NCBI GenBank assembly: GCA_028865335.1
Contig: JAGWKK010000005.1
Coordinates: 1-34,582 of the forward strand
Source of the DNA: Patescibacteria group bacterium
GTDB taxonomy: Bacteria > Patescibacteriota > Minisyncoccia > UBA6257 > 02-FULL-45-10c
Reading direction: 5' to 3'
Length of the DNA stretch: 34,582 nucleotides
Made by a program: the position numbers and the translations under genes. Of this stretch, positions 1 through 9,008 are shown piece by piece (position 1 is the first letter of the stretch; every line of letters starts with the position of its first letter). Under the pieces are notes generated by a model. It made no database searches. It was not told where the DNA came from and worked only from the letters and a program-made list of their open reading frames with translations.

Positions 1-409
1 CGGCGACACTCTTATATCTCCCTTGAAACAAGGTGCCGTTTCGCTCATATTTCTGATTGAAATATTTGGCATAACCCATATTCAGCTTCCGCATGAATAG
101 CGAAATGCCATTATCCAACTTCGGCCGTAGTAAGAGATGATAATGGTTAGGCATCAGGCAAAAAGCGAGAATTTCCACCAAAAGTTTCCTCGGTTTTCTC
201 TCAGCTCCAATATAAGGACTTGCGAGGTCCTTAGAGTTATTGCGGCCGTTAAAATGATAGGTGACGTTATTGATCGGGTTCTGATCATTGAATTCAAATA
301 AGTCGTGGATAAACCGGAAATAATCACTCTCATCAAGAAAGATCTTCCGTTTGTCCACTCCTCGATTGAGGACGTGATAGGTATTGCCGGTAACGGTTAT
401 TTCGCGCAT
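1..409 (-). CDS. REP-associated / IS200-like Y1 tyrosine transposase, 3' end truncated by window edge
   Basis: My own translation from ATG at 409(-): MREITVTGNTYHVLNRGVDKRKIFLDESDYFRFIHDLFEFNDQNPINNVTYHFNGRNNSKDLASPYIGAERKPRKLLVEILAFCLMPNHYHLLLRPKLDNGISLFMRKLNMGYAKYFNQKYERNGTLFQGRYKSV... Contains the Y1 transposase HUH motif (PNHYHLLL) and the 'YHVLNRG', 'FMRKLNMGYAKYFNQKYERNGTLFQGRYKS' signatures. Absent from the ORF track because no stop lies in the window. Confidence 0.93.
   Translation of the reverse strand, partial: MREITVTGNTYHVLNRGVDKRKIFLDESDYFRFIHDLFEFNDQNPINNVTYHFNGRNNSKDLASPYIGAERKPRKLLVEILAFCLMPNHYHLLLRPKLDNGISLFMRKLNMGYAKYFNQKYERNGTLFQGRYKSVA
213..233. repeat. Inverted copy of the REP-like hairpin inside the transposase CDS
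   Basis: TAAGGACTTGCGAGGTCCTTA is the exact reverse complement of 432-452; 7-bp stem, same 7-nt loop. Confidence 0.85.
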
Positions 410-427
410 GCCACAAAGGATACATGA

Positions 428-456
428 AAATTAAGGACCTCGCAAGTCCTTAATTT
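428..456. repeat. REP-like perfect hairpin AAATTAAGGAC-CTCGCAA-GTCCTTAATTT upstream of the transposase
   Basis: 11-bp perfect stem with 7-nt loop, read directly; 21 nt of it recurs inverted at 213-233. Confidence 0.85.
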
Positions 457-557
457 GAGCGGATATGGTATACTCAGGATATCGCAGAAGGCAGACGCTA
501 TTGTTTACATATTTCGAGTCGTCCGTCCGCCGATTGCGTAAAAAATTAATATTTATC

Positions 558-764
558 ATGGACGAGATGGATCCCATGCAGCAGAGTCGGCCGAAAACCA
601 TGCTCCACGACGTTTCAGCGTTACATCTGAAGTGTTCGGAGTGCGGTACGCCGATCGACAAGTTGCCGTTCCAGCCGAGTCAGCGGCAGGACGGAACCTA
701 TGGCAATCTGTATTGCTATGACTGCAATAAAAAGCGCCGCCCGGCGTTCCGCCGGAGCTTCTAA
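558..764 (+). CDS. Small zinc-ribbon protein (CxxC...CxxC), 68 aa
   Basis: MDEMDPMQQSRPKTMLHDVSALHLKCSECGTPIDKLPFQPSQRQDGTYGNLYCYDCNKKRRPAFRRSF; two CxxC knuckles. Start chosen at the internal ATG of the 465-764 ORF. Confidence 0.7.
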   Translation: MDEMDPMQQSRPKTMLHDVSALHLKCSECGTPIDKLPFQPSQRQDGTYGNLYCYDCNKKRRPAFRRSF

Positions 765-782
765 AAGGAAGCAGGTACCGAT

Positions 783-806
783 AAGTCCCCTTAACGAGGG
801 GATTTA
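783..806. terminator. Putative intrinsic terminator (tcccc-ttaacg-agggga hairpin)
   Basis: Inverted repeat between convergent 558-764(+) and 804-2225(-). Confidence 0.5.
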
Positions 807-2225
807 TTGTGCCCCGTCGGCGGGCGTGATCCGTTTCAAAATGAAGTAGCGGTTATCCAATTCCGTATATGTGTAATCTCCGGAGGACATATAGTAATCA
901 ACGTAGCTCTGAAATGCTTCGGGCGTCCCGAATCCGGAAAGATCCGCACCATCGATGATGAAATAGTCCACAGGGCGATAATCTTCGCTTCCGAAAAGAT
1001 AAACTTCTTTCCGTTCGGAAAGGTGGGGCACAAGATTGGAGAATGCGGATACGCTGGCATTGTCAGGAATCCGGGCCAGCAGGGAAGCATAGGTATCCCA
1101 AGTAAGATTGGACGAGAAGAGTGAGGACGGGAAGGTGAAGGGGCTGATCGGGGCGCGAAAAAGGAAGCCGATGGCAATAGTCGCAATAAGACCCGATTTG
1201 AGTTTATTTACATACGCGGGGTGACGGGCGGCGAGCCATTGGATGCCGTAAATTGTGGAGATGAAAAGGCCCGGAATAAGCAATGCGTCATACTGGTAAA
1301 GTCCGCTGAATTGCGGCTGATAGGAAGTGAGCAGATTCTCCGCGAGTCCGGGGGCAAGAAGGAGCAGTGCCGATCCGGAGGCGAGCGGTAAAAAGAGGAG
1401 GGGAGCGAACAGCCAGAATACATACATCAGTTTCGGGAATTGGAAAATCGTGTTTAGAAATGCCGCCGGCTTCAAAAACGGCGAAAGCAGGAGAGCGCTG
1501 AACGATCCGCCAAGCTCCTGGTAGCGGTCGATTCTCAGCAGTCCGCCCCCGAATGCCGGCATGATCATATATATAGTAGCCGCAAAATAGATTCCGGCGG
1601 CCAGCGCGAGGATGCCGCCGAATGATTTCACGCGCCTATCGCGATCGCGCCATCCCCGGATGAGGAAGAAAAGCCCCGCGAAAAGAATAACCAGCGGCGC
1701 ATCTTCCTTGGTCGCTGCGGCGAGAAGGAAAAAGGCCGAGGCCGGCAGATAGGAGCGCTGTTCGGCAAAATACCAGGCGGCAAGGAAGAGCGGAATGAAG
1801 AATGCGACCGAGTGGAAATCAAAGATATTGACCCATTGAAGCGCCGGCGACAGCAGGTAGGCGCCGGCGATGATCTCCGGAAACGGCCGCGTCAATTTCC
1901 TGCAGGCGATGCCATAGAGCGGGAAAACGCCCAGGGCCAGCGCGCCGGTCTGAAGAAAAAGAAGCGTATACGGAGAGGGAACGAGCGCGTATAGCGGAAC
2001 GAGCGCGAGCAGGAACGGGCTGAAATGGATTCCGAAATGTTGCGGCAGTTCTTCGAGGGTGCCCTGCATGAATCTGCCGTGCAGGGTATTCCAGAAGAGC
2101 TGATCGAAGATTCCCATATCCCATGCCTGGGTCTGGAAATGATACTGTCGGATGGCGGTGAAGATGCCGAAGATGAGCAGATATGCTCCCGCGGCGAGGC
2201 CCACTATAAGCGTATTGCGTCGCAT
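804..2225 (-). CDS. DUF2079 family integral membrane protein (GT-C glycosyltransferase-like)
   Basis: Multi-TM protein with N-terminal 'YHFQTQAWDMGIFDQLFWNTLHGRFM...HFGIHFSPFLLALVPLYAL', characteristic of DUF2079. Confidence 0.85.
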   Translation of the reverse strand: MRRNTLIVGLAAGAYLLIFGIFTAIRQYHFQTQAWDMGIFDQLFWNTLHGRFMQGTLEELPQHFGIHFSPFLLALVPLYALVPSPYTLLFLQTGALALGVFPLYGIACRKLTRPFPEIIAGAYLLSPALQWVNIFDFHSVAFFIPLFLAAWYFAEQRSYLPASAFFLLAAATKEDAPLVILFAGLFFLIRGWRDRDRRVKSFGGILALAAGIYFAATIYMIMPAFGGGLLRIDRYQELGGSFSALLLSPFLKPAAFLNTIFQFPKLMYVFWLFAPLLFLPLASGSALLLLAPGLAENLLTSYQPQFSGLYQYDALLIPGLFISTIYGIQWLAARHPAYVNKLKSGLIATIAIGFLFRAPISPFTFPSSLFSSNLTWDTYASLLARIPDNASVSAFSNLVPHLSERKEVYLFGSEDYRPVDYFIIDGADLSGFGTPEAFQSYVDYYMSSGDYTYTELDNRYFILKRITPADGAQ

Positions 2226-2261
2226 AGAATCATTGTACCTCAGAGAGGTTTGTATGGGAAA

Positions 2262-2288
2262 AATAAACCCCCCCGAGAGGAGGGGTTA
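2262..2288 (-). terminator. Intrinsic terminator (AACCCC...GGGGTT then U-rich on - strand)
   Basis: Minus strand reads ctaacccctcctctcgggggggtttattttt just after the stop of 2286-3329. Confidence 0.6.
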
Positions 2289-3329
2289 GAGTGTCACCAC
2301 GAGGTCTTTGGAGTAGAGCCAGAATGCGACCATCGACGAAAGGGTGATCTGCGCGAATGCAACCCAGAAGAGTCGGTGCGGCGCTATTGCATCACCGGCG
2401 ATGCCTAATGCGAGTTGGTTCAAAACTCCGGAGATCGCATAGATAACGAAAGAGTTTCTGCCGAACGGAATGAATACGTTCTGGATGATGCGGGAATGCT
2501 GAATTCTCTCGAAGAAAATTATGCCCGCACATGCAAGAAATGCGCTCAATGTCAGATATGGAGCATTTACAAGAGTTTTGTTCGGCGGAATTCCCCGTGT
2601 CGCGAAGAAAAGGAATACGCACAGATTGAAGAGGCCTACGGCCGTTATGCGCTGACCGGTGACATAGGCGCTAGAATCGGATCGGTAGAATTCTGAGATC
2701 GCAGAGCCCATAAGTACCATCGGAGACCATGCGATTGCTGCCGTCGGACCTCCCATCGCAAGGAGTCCTGCTATGGACCCCAGTGTCGGGCAGAATAAAT
2801 TTGCGATGAACCATCCGATGATGATACTGAAACTGGCTTTGAACCGTTGGAGGGGGGAGAGAAACATGATGAGCGGAGTTGATATGAGCAGGCATCCGCC
2901 GATCATTTCGAACGTTCCCCAGTGGAGATGGAGATCGTTATAACAGAAGATGCCTCCGATGGTGCCGAAGATGATCAATTTACATCCCTTGATGAGAATA
3001 TGGACAATCGCGTCGGCGGACCCATATTTTTTTGATCTTGATTTCAGTGATATCGGGAGCGCCATACCTGTCGCGAAAAGGAATAGGACAGCTCCGACGT
3101 CCGGAAACCGATAGCCATCACCTGGAGCATGTTGTAGCCACGCCGGGGCGTGCAGAAAGTCATAGACGCTGCAGGAGAGAATGAGTTTGGTGACTGCAAA
3201 CCCACGGAAGACATCCAACAATGGCCAACGTTCTTTAGAGAAGTCTACGGTGGAGATGGTAAAGAGATACCTTAACGGGCCGATGTTTATCGTCTTTCGG
3301 GAACTAGCGGCATTTTCTTGCGGGGGCAT
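2286..3329 (-). CDS. Multi-TM acyltransferase-like membrane protein (DUF5009 / HGSNAT-like)
   Basis: 'RWPLLDVFRGFAVTKLILSCSVYDFLHAPAWLQHAP...FPDVGAVLFLFATGMALPISLKSR' resembles the heparan-alpha-glucosaminide N-acetyltransferase-like superfamily; many TM segments. Confidence 0.6.
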   Translation of the reverse strand: MPPQENAASSRKTINIGPLRYLFTISTVDFSKERWPLLDVFRGFAVTKLILSCSVYDFLHAPAWLQHAPGDGYRFPDVGAVLFLFATGMALPISLKSRSKKYGSADAIVHILIKGCKLIIFGTIGGIFCYNDLHLHWGTFEMIGGCLLISTPLIMFLSPLQRFKASFSIIIGWFIANLFCPTLGSIAGLLAMGGPTAAIAWSPMVLMGSAISEFYRSDSSAYVTGQRITAVGLFNLCVFLFFATRGIPPNKTLVNAPYLTLSAFLACAGIIFFERIQHSRIIQNVFIPFGRNSFVIYAISGVLNQLALGIAGDAIAPHRLFWVAFAQITLSSMVAFWLYSKDLVVTL

Positions 3330-3487
3330 TTCCGCTCGCGTGTCAGAGGACTAGAACCAAGTATAAGGGGATTACGAAATTAGAGCAAGTTAAGAACTTA
3401 CATATGTCGCACAATATACCTTTTGCGACATATACCTCGTGCAGAATGAGGGGCCCTGCGCCGCCACCCTCGTATCATATATAGTAC

Positions 3488-3748
3488 TCAACCACCCATC
3501 CTTCCGACGATCTGCTGCAACAGTTGGAACAGAAACCCTGCGATTGCGATGATGATCTTCCCGATCGCGACCAGAAATAGCTGGACGCTGACGCCGAATG
3601 TGTTTCCCATCCAGACATCCATTTCGCGGCCCCATACCAGGACGTTTTTAAGCATATCCAGGAGCTGCGGCCCCGATTGCGGCAGATATCCCGCCAGCAT
3701 CTTGGCGGAGGCGTTAAAGAGGTCGAATAGCTGCAATAACTGGTTCAT
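3488..3748 (-). CDS. Small membrane protein, 86 aa, hypothetical
   Basis: ORF with a C-terminal hydrophobic segment (VQLFLVAIGKIIIAIAGFLFQLLQQIV); TGGTATACT extended -10 at 3756-3764 just upstream. Confidence 0.6.
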   Translation of the reverse strand: MNQLLQLFDLFNASAKMLAGYLPQSGPQLLDMLKNVLVWGREMDVWMGNTFGVSVQLFLVAIGKIIIAIAGFLFQLLQQIVGRMGG

Positions 3749-3819
3749 TACCCCTAGTATACCATAAAATAGGCCATTTTAGGCCTTAAAAGAGCCTCTG
3801 TAAGCCCAATGTCCGGTCC

Positions 3820-5235
3820 TTAGGAGGTCAGTTTGGCAAGGGCCAGTTCGATGCGGCGCAGGCTTTCGTCCTTTCCGATGACCGCCATGATTTCAAAAGG
3901 TCCCGGGGATTTCTCCTCGCCGGAAAGCGCGACGCGCAGCGGCCATAAGACGGCGGCACGTCCGGCATTGTCCGCGAACGGCATGATGGCCGTCTGCAGT
4001 CCCGATTCGGTGAATTCATGCAGAAGGGTCGCGCGGATCATCTCGCGCAGCTTGGAGAGATTTTCGGTGATTTCGGCGACGGGGATATTTTTCTTGCCTT
4101 GGAGCGTCGGAAGGCCGTAGTCGTGAAGCATGAATGAATCGTGGACGGCGGCATAGTCGCTCAATTTTTCCATGCGCACCTTCCCCGCCTCCAGTAATTT
4201 CAGCGTGGCTTCTTTGGTGCCGAATAGGACATCAGAATCGCCGTACAACCCGGCCAGAAGCGCGTACAATTCATCCGCGGATTTCTGCTTGATATATTCC
4301 GCGTTGAGCCAGTTCAGTTTCTGCACATCGAAGACCGCGCCGCTTTTCTGGATGCGCGAGATGTCGAATTTCGCGATGATTTCATCCGCGGTCATTTTCT
4401 CCGCGTCATCGCTCGGATGCCAGCCCAGCAGCGCGATGAAATTGACCAGCGCTTCCGGCAGATATCCCAGTTTGCGGTATTCATCGACCGACGTCGCGGA
4501 ATGGCGCTTGGACATTTTGCTCCGGTCAGGATCCAATATCAGCGGCAGGTGCGCGAAATGCGGTTCCGGGAATCCGAGCGCGCGGCCGATCATGATCTGT
4601 TTCGGCGTGTTGGCGATATGGTCTTCGCCGCGGATGACGTGGCTGATGCGCATGTCGGCGTCGTCCACGACGACGGCGAAATTATAGAGCGGGGTCCGGG
4701 TGTTTTTGGCGATGACGATGTCCCCGATGAGTCCGGTTTCGAACGAGATCGGTCCGCGGATGAGATCGGTGAATGAGACCGTTTCATTTTCCGGCATGCG
4801 GAAACGGATGACGCGTCCCTGTTCAGCGGACACGTACTTGTCGCGGCAGGTCCCGGCGTATTTCGGCGCCTCTCCCCTCATTTGCTGCTCGGCGCGCTCG
4901 GCATCCAGTTTTTTCTTGGTGCATTCGCAATAGTAGGCCTTCTGATCCGCAATCAGGCGATTGAGCTGCTGTTCGTAGATGTCGAGCCGTTCGGTTTGGC
5001 GGAACGGACCTTCGTCCCAGGTGAGCCCCAGCCAGGTCAGTCCCCGGACGATGTCGTCTTCAAATCGCTTCTCGGACCGTTCCAGGTCGGTGTCTTCTAT
5101 CCGGAAAATGAACGAACCGCCGTGCTTGCGCGCGAAAAGCCAGTTGAAAAGAGCCGTGCGGGCCGTCCCGATATGCAAATAACCCGTCGGTGACGGGGCG
5201 ATGCGGACACGGATGGGAGACGGCTTATCGGACAT
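3820..5235 (-). CDS. gltX: Glutamyl-tRNA synthetase
   Basis: 'VRIAPSPTGYLHIGTARTALFNWLFARKHGG', 'KMSKRHSATSV' class I aaRS motifs. Start set at MSDKPSP (5235) rather than the longer ORF. Confidence 0.97.
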   Translation of the reverse strand: MSDKPSPIRVRIAPSPTGYLHIGTARTALFNWLFARKHGGSFIFRIEDTDLERSEKRFEDDIVRGLTWLGLTWDEGPFRQTERLDIYEQQLNRLIADQKAYYCECTKKKLDAERAEQQMRGEAPKYAGTCRDKYVSAEQGRVIRFRMPENETVSFTDLIRGPISFETGLIGDIVIAKNTRTPLYNFAVVVDDADMRISHVIRGEDHIANTPKQIMIGRALGFPEPHFAHLPLILDPDRSKMSKRHSATSVDEYRKLGYLPEALVNFIALLGWHPSDDAEKMTADEIIAKFDISRIQKSGAVFDVQKLNWLNAEYIKQKSADELYALLAGLYGDSDVLFGTKEATLKLLEAGKVRMEKLSDYAAVHDSFMLHDYGLPTLQGKKNIPVAEITENLSKLREMIRATLLHEFTESGLQTAIMPFADNAGRAAVLWPLRVALSGEEKSPGPFEIMAVIGKDESLRRIELALAKLTS

Positions 5236-6382
5236 AGGTGAGCAGATGCTTGGCGATGACCGTCGCCGCATCGGGACGGAAGAAACTCTGCGCCGCCTGG
5301 CTCATGGCGGCGAAACGGGCGGGATCGCCGAGGATCGACTTCATGCGGTCGGCGACGATGGATCCGAGCAGGTTCTCTTCGGTAACAATGATACCAGCAC
5401 CCGCTTCCTCGTACAAGCGCGCGTTCTTTTTCTGGTGGCTGTTCGCCGAGTTTTCAAGCGGGACGATGATCGAGGGTTTGCCGAAGGCCGCGATTTCGAA
5501 CAATGTCCCGGAGCCGGCGCGCGCGATGATCAGATCCGCGGCGGCGTACGCGTCGGCGAGATCGCTTCCGAAAAACGCCTTAGGGATATACCGCCCCTTT
5601 TCCCGGTCGCTCCAATCCTTTGAGGCGAAGGCATATTCCTTTTCGTAACCGGCGAAATTGCGCGTCCCGACCTGGTGGATGACCTGGACATCGTTCAGCA
5701 GCATGTCCAGATTTTCCAGAACGAAGTCATTGAGCTTGCCGGCGCCCTGCGAACCGCCGACGACGAAAAGCGTCGGAGCGGAGACGTCCAGTCCGAATCC
5801 TTTGCGCGCATTCGTCCGGATGGCGTCTTCGGTGCCGCCGAGCGATGCCTTCTGATCCAATAATGATTGCCGGACGGGGTTGCCGGAAATTTCAACATCT
5901 GCATGAGGGAAATAATCGGCGGCCGGCGCGAATGCGAGAAAGACCTTGTCGGCGAATTTTCCGGAAATGGCGTTGGTAAGTCCCGGGACGCTGTCCGATT
6001 CATGGATCACCACGGGAATCCGGTAAAAGCGGCTTACCAGCACGACGGCCAATGCGCCGGGACCGCCTTTGGAAAAGACCGCATCAGGCATGAACCAGAA
6101 CAGTTTCCAGAGCAGCTGCGGGATGCTCAGGCAGAATTTTACGGCATCCACGATGTTCATCAGGGACGCATAGCGCCGCATTTTACTGGAAAGAATCGGG
6201 ACGAAATCCATGTCGGCATCCACGATATCCTGCGCATAGGCGCGTTCCGATCCGAAATACCGCATATCCAGCGGCAGATTGAACGCTTCAGCCTGTTTTT
6301 TCAGTTCTTGGGCGACGGCGATCAGCGGGAACACGTGTCCCCCGCTTCCGCTGCCCGTGAATACGATATGAAGCCGTTTCAT
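5225..6382 (-). CDS. murG: UDP-N-acetylglucosamine--LPS/lipid II N-acetylglucosamine transferase MurG
   Basis: 'IVFTGSGSGGHVFPLIAVAQEL', 'VVIHESDSVPGLTN', 'LIIARAGSGTLFEIAAFGKPSIIVPL'. Confidence 0.96.
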   Translation of the reverse strand: MKRLHIVFTGSGSGGHVFPLIAVAQELKKQAEAFNLPLDMRYFGSERAYAQDIVDADMDFVPILSSKMRRYASLMNIVDAVKFCLSIPQLLWKLFWFMPDAVFSKGGPGALAVVLVSRFYRIPVVIHESDSVPGLTNAISGKFADKVFLAFAPAADYFPHADVEISGNPVRQSLLDQKASLGGTEDAIRTNARKGFGLDVSAPTLFVVGGSQGAGKLNDFVLENLDMLLNDVQVIHQVGTRNFAGYEKEYAFASKDWSDREKGRYIPKAFFGSDLADAYAAADLIIARAGSGTLFEIAAFGKPSIIVPLENSANSHQKKNARLYEEAGAGIIVTEENLLGSIVADRMKSILGDPARFAAMSQAAQSFFRPDAATVIAKHLLTYVR

Positions 6383-7500
6383 AGTGAGCTGTATTGGGAT
6401 ACATTAACCATTATACCCGAAATGGTCATGAAAATGGCGAGCGCGGTGCCGCCGTAGCTGATGAACGGCAGCGGAACGCCGGTCAGCGGCGTCAGGCCCG
6501 AATTCGCTCCGATATGCATGAAGGTCTGCAGGGTGAGCAGGCTGCCGAATCCGATAAGCAGCAGCTGTCCGAATTTGTCGGGAGCTTTTTTCGCGACGAT
6601 GAAACAGCGGAGCGCCAGGATCGCGAAAAGCGCGATGATGAATGAGGCGCCGGCGAAACCGAGTTCTTCCGCGATGACCGCGAAAATGGAGTCATCGATC
6701 GGCTGCGGCAGGTATTTCAATTTCGTGGTCGATTGGCCGTATCCGACGCCCCAGAGTCCGCCGGAACCGATGGCGGTAAGCGCCTGGTTGATCTGATACC
6801 CGGAGCCTTGCGTGTTGGTGTCCGGATGCATGAACGTCATGATGCGCTGGAGCCGGTACGGCGTGACCAGTGCGAGAACGGCAAGTCCTACTACGCATAT
6901 GAGCATGGTGCCGAAAATATACGAAAGGCGCGCGCCGGAGGCGAAATACATGATCAGCGCGCTGGTGACCAAAACCGCGGCGACGCTGGTGGACGGCTGG
7001 AAAATAAGCAGTAGGCTGGTCACGCCCAGGATCGCGAGAAAGGGAAAGTATCCTCCCCAGAATTCCTGATGGCGGTTCGTGCGGGTGCTCAGCCACGAGG
7101 CGATGTAGACGATGAAGGTGATCTTCAGGAATTCGGACGGCTGGAAAGCGACAGGCCCCAGCTGGATCCAGCGCGCCGCGCCGCCTGACCGGAGCCCGAA
7201 CGGCGTGAATACCAATGCAAGCAGGAAGAACGATACGGCGATCAGCGGAATCGCCATCGACTGCCAGCGCCGGTAGTACATGCGGGAACCGAGAAGAAAG
7301 CCGGCGATACCCAGCGTCAGCCCGTAGAATATCTGATGTTTGAGATAGAAATAACTGTCGCCGAAGTTGACCTGGCCGCGGTCCGAGGATGCGCTGGTCA
7401 GCATGGCCAGACCGATGACGATCAGCAGGATGGTGCAGACAATGATGACGTAGTCGGGCGCATGAGGGCGGCCCGGCGGTTTGGAAAACAAAGATGCCAT
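6379..7500 (-). CDS. ftsW: FtsW/SEDS peptidoglycan polymerase
   Basis: 'GGAARWIQLGPVAFQPSEFLKI', 'DDSIFAVIAEELGFAGA', 'GLTPLTGVPLPFISYGGTAL'; 4-nt ATGA overlap with murG. Confidence 0.95.
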   Translation of the reverse strand: MASLFSKPPGRPHAPDYVIIVCTILLIVIGLAMLTSASSDRGQVNFGDSYFYLKHQIFYGLTLGIAGFLLGSRMYYRRWQSMAIPLIAVSFFLLALVFTPFGLRSGGAARWIQLGPVAFQPSEFLKITFIVYIASWLSTRTNRHQEFWGGYFPFLAILGVTSLLLIFQPSTSVAAVLVTSALIMYFASGARLSYIFGTMLICVVGLAVLALVTPYRLQRIMTFMHPDTNTQGSGYQINQALTAIGSGGLWGVGYGQSTTKLKYLPQPIDDSIFAVIAEELGFAGASFIIALFAILALRCFIVAKKAPDKFGQLLLIGFGSLLTLQTFMHIGANSGLTPLTGVPLPFISYGGTALAIFMTISGIMVNVSQYSSL

Positions 7501-7506
7501 AATTGG

Positions 7507-8994
7507 TTAGAGTGCCTTACCTGATTTCTTCGGCTGGACTGCTCCGTCACGGACCGCGAAATTGCCGTTGACGAGGAGGTGCGTGAGCGAACCGTCGCGG
7601 TACAGGCCGATGTCGGCGTATGCCCCTTCCGTGACCGTCCCCCGCTTCTCAAGGCGGAGCAGCCGGGCGGGCATGCCGGTGATGCGCGCGATGGATTCCT
7701 CGAAGGGTTCGCCGCGTTTCTGCGCCAACGCGAGATAGCGCGGGAATGTGCTGGTGGACCGTTCCGATTTGACGATGTCGGCGCGCGGTGCGAAGCTGGC
7801 GGTGTTGGATCCGATGAGCGCGCGCGGATGGAACAGCGTCTCCTCCAGAAGCTCACGGTTGATGTTGGATTCGGTGATAAGCGATTCCAGTTTCGTGATA
7901 TCCATGAGCGCGAGAAGCGCGTCCACGACCGGCAGTTCGCGCGATGCCGCGAATTCCCCGACGGTTTTCCCGACGATCGCATTGTTGCCCCGTGCCTCGG
8001 CGATCACCATCGGTCCGAAATCAGCGCCGGACTGGATGAGATCGTTCTTGATGCGCTCGCGGTGATCCGGATTGCGAAGGACGTCCGCCATCTCTTCAAA
8101 GTTCTTATGCTGCGCCCATCCCGGCAGCAGGGTGTAAATCGGCATGATGCTGAAAGTGAACGGATTCGCGTCAAAATACACATTGCGGGCATGGGTGGTG
8201 TCATTGAGCAGCGCGATGCTGTCGCGGAACGGTTCTTCAAAACCGACAATCGGGCGGAGATGGCTGATGACCGTCGGAATGTTCACTTTTTCAGCGAGGT
8301 CCAGCGTCTCTTTGACGCCGTCGAAGACGCCGGCGCGCTCATCACGCAGATGCGTGGTATACAGTCCGTTCTTTTGCGCGACTGTTTTCAGCAGGCGTTC
8401 CAGTTCCGCCGGAGAGACGTTCCGGGCATGCACATAGCCCAGCCCTGCCGAAAGGCCGCGGGCGCCTTCGCGCATCCCCTGCTCGATGGTGCGGGTGAAG
8501 ATATCGAATTCGGAGTCGGTGAGGTCGCGGATCTCTTCGCCGACGAGATCGCGGCGGACCGTGGAGTGGCCGATGAGGGTGGTGAAGTTCACGCCCAGTC
8601 CCCGCTTCCGGAGGATGTCGCGGAGTTCGCCGACGGCGTGCCAGTCGACGTTGACCTGGCTGATATTCCCCCACTTGCGGACAGATTTCAGCGAGCCGTA
8701 AAAAAGCGGAGCGAGCGAGGAACCGCATTGTCCGCCGACGATCGTCGTCACGCCCTGCAGGAGAAAGTCCTGCTGTTCGGGATTGCTGAAGAGGGTCAGA
8801 TAGTGGTCCGAATCGGTGTTGATGTCGATGAATCCCGGCGTCAGCGTCATGCCGAGGGCGTCGATCACTTCATCGCCCGGTTTCGGCGTGAACGTGCCGA
8901 TGGCGGAGATGCGGTCGTCTTTGATGAGAACGTCGGCGCGATAGGCCGGTTTTCCGGTTCCGTCGACGATGTTCGCTGATTTGAGAAGTATCAT
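7507..8994 (-). CDS. N-acyl-D-amino-acid deacylase-like amidohydrolase
   Basis: 'ALGMTLTPGFIDINTDSDHYL', 'QGVTTIVGGQCGSSLAPL', 'GARGLSAGLGYVHARN', 'THLRDERAGVFDGVKETL'. Confidence 0.88.
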   Translation of the reverse strand: MILLKSANIVDGTGKPAYRADVLIKDDRISAIGTFTPKPGDEVIDALGMTLTPGFIDINTDSDHYLTLFSNPEQQDFLLQGVTTIVGGQCGSSLAPLFYGSLKSVRKWGNISQVNVDWHAVGELRDILRKRGLGVNFTTLIGHSTVRRDLVGEEIRDLTDSEFDIFTRTIEQGMREGARGLSAGLGYVHARNVSPAELERLLKTVAQKNGLYTTHLRDERAGVFDGVKETLDLAEKVNIPTVISHLRPIVGFEEPFRDSIALLNDTTHARNVYFDANPFTFSIMPIYTLLPGWAQHKNFEEMADVLRNPDHRERIKNDLIQSGADFGPMVIAEARGNNAIVGKTVGEFAASRELPVVDALLALMDITKLESLITESNINRELLEETLFHPRALIGSNTASFAPRADIVKSERSTSTFPRYLALAQKRGEPFEESIARITGMPARLLRLEKRGTVTEGAYADIGLYRDGSLTHLLVNGNFAVRDGAVQPKKSGKAL

Positions 8995-9008
8995 AGTCCT
9001 TTCTTATA

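Noticed and set aside
154-336. 60-aa ORF on - strand (MMRVIISGLS...)
   Set aside because: Out-of-frame with the transposase reading frame at 1-409(-).
7579-8979. 466-aa ORF on + strand
   Set aside because: Antisense to the well-supported amidohydrolase; composition typical of shadow frames in GC-rich codon usage, no family motifs.
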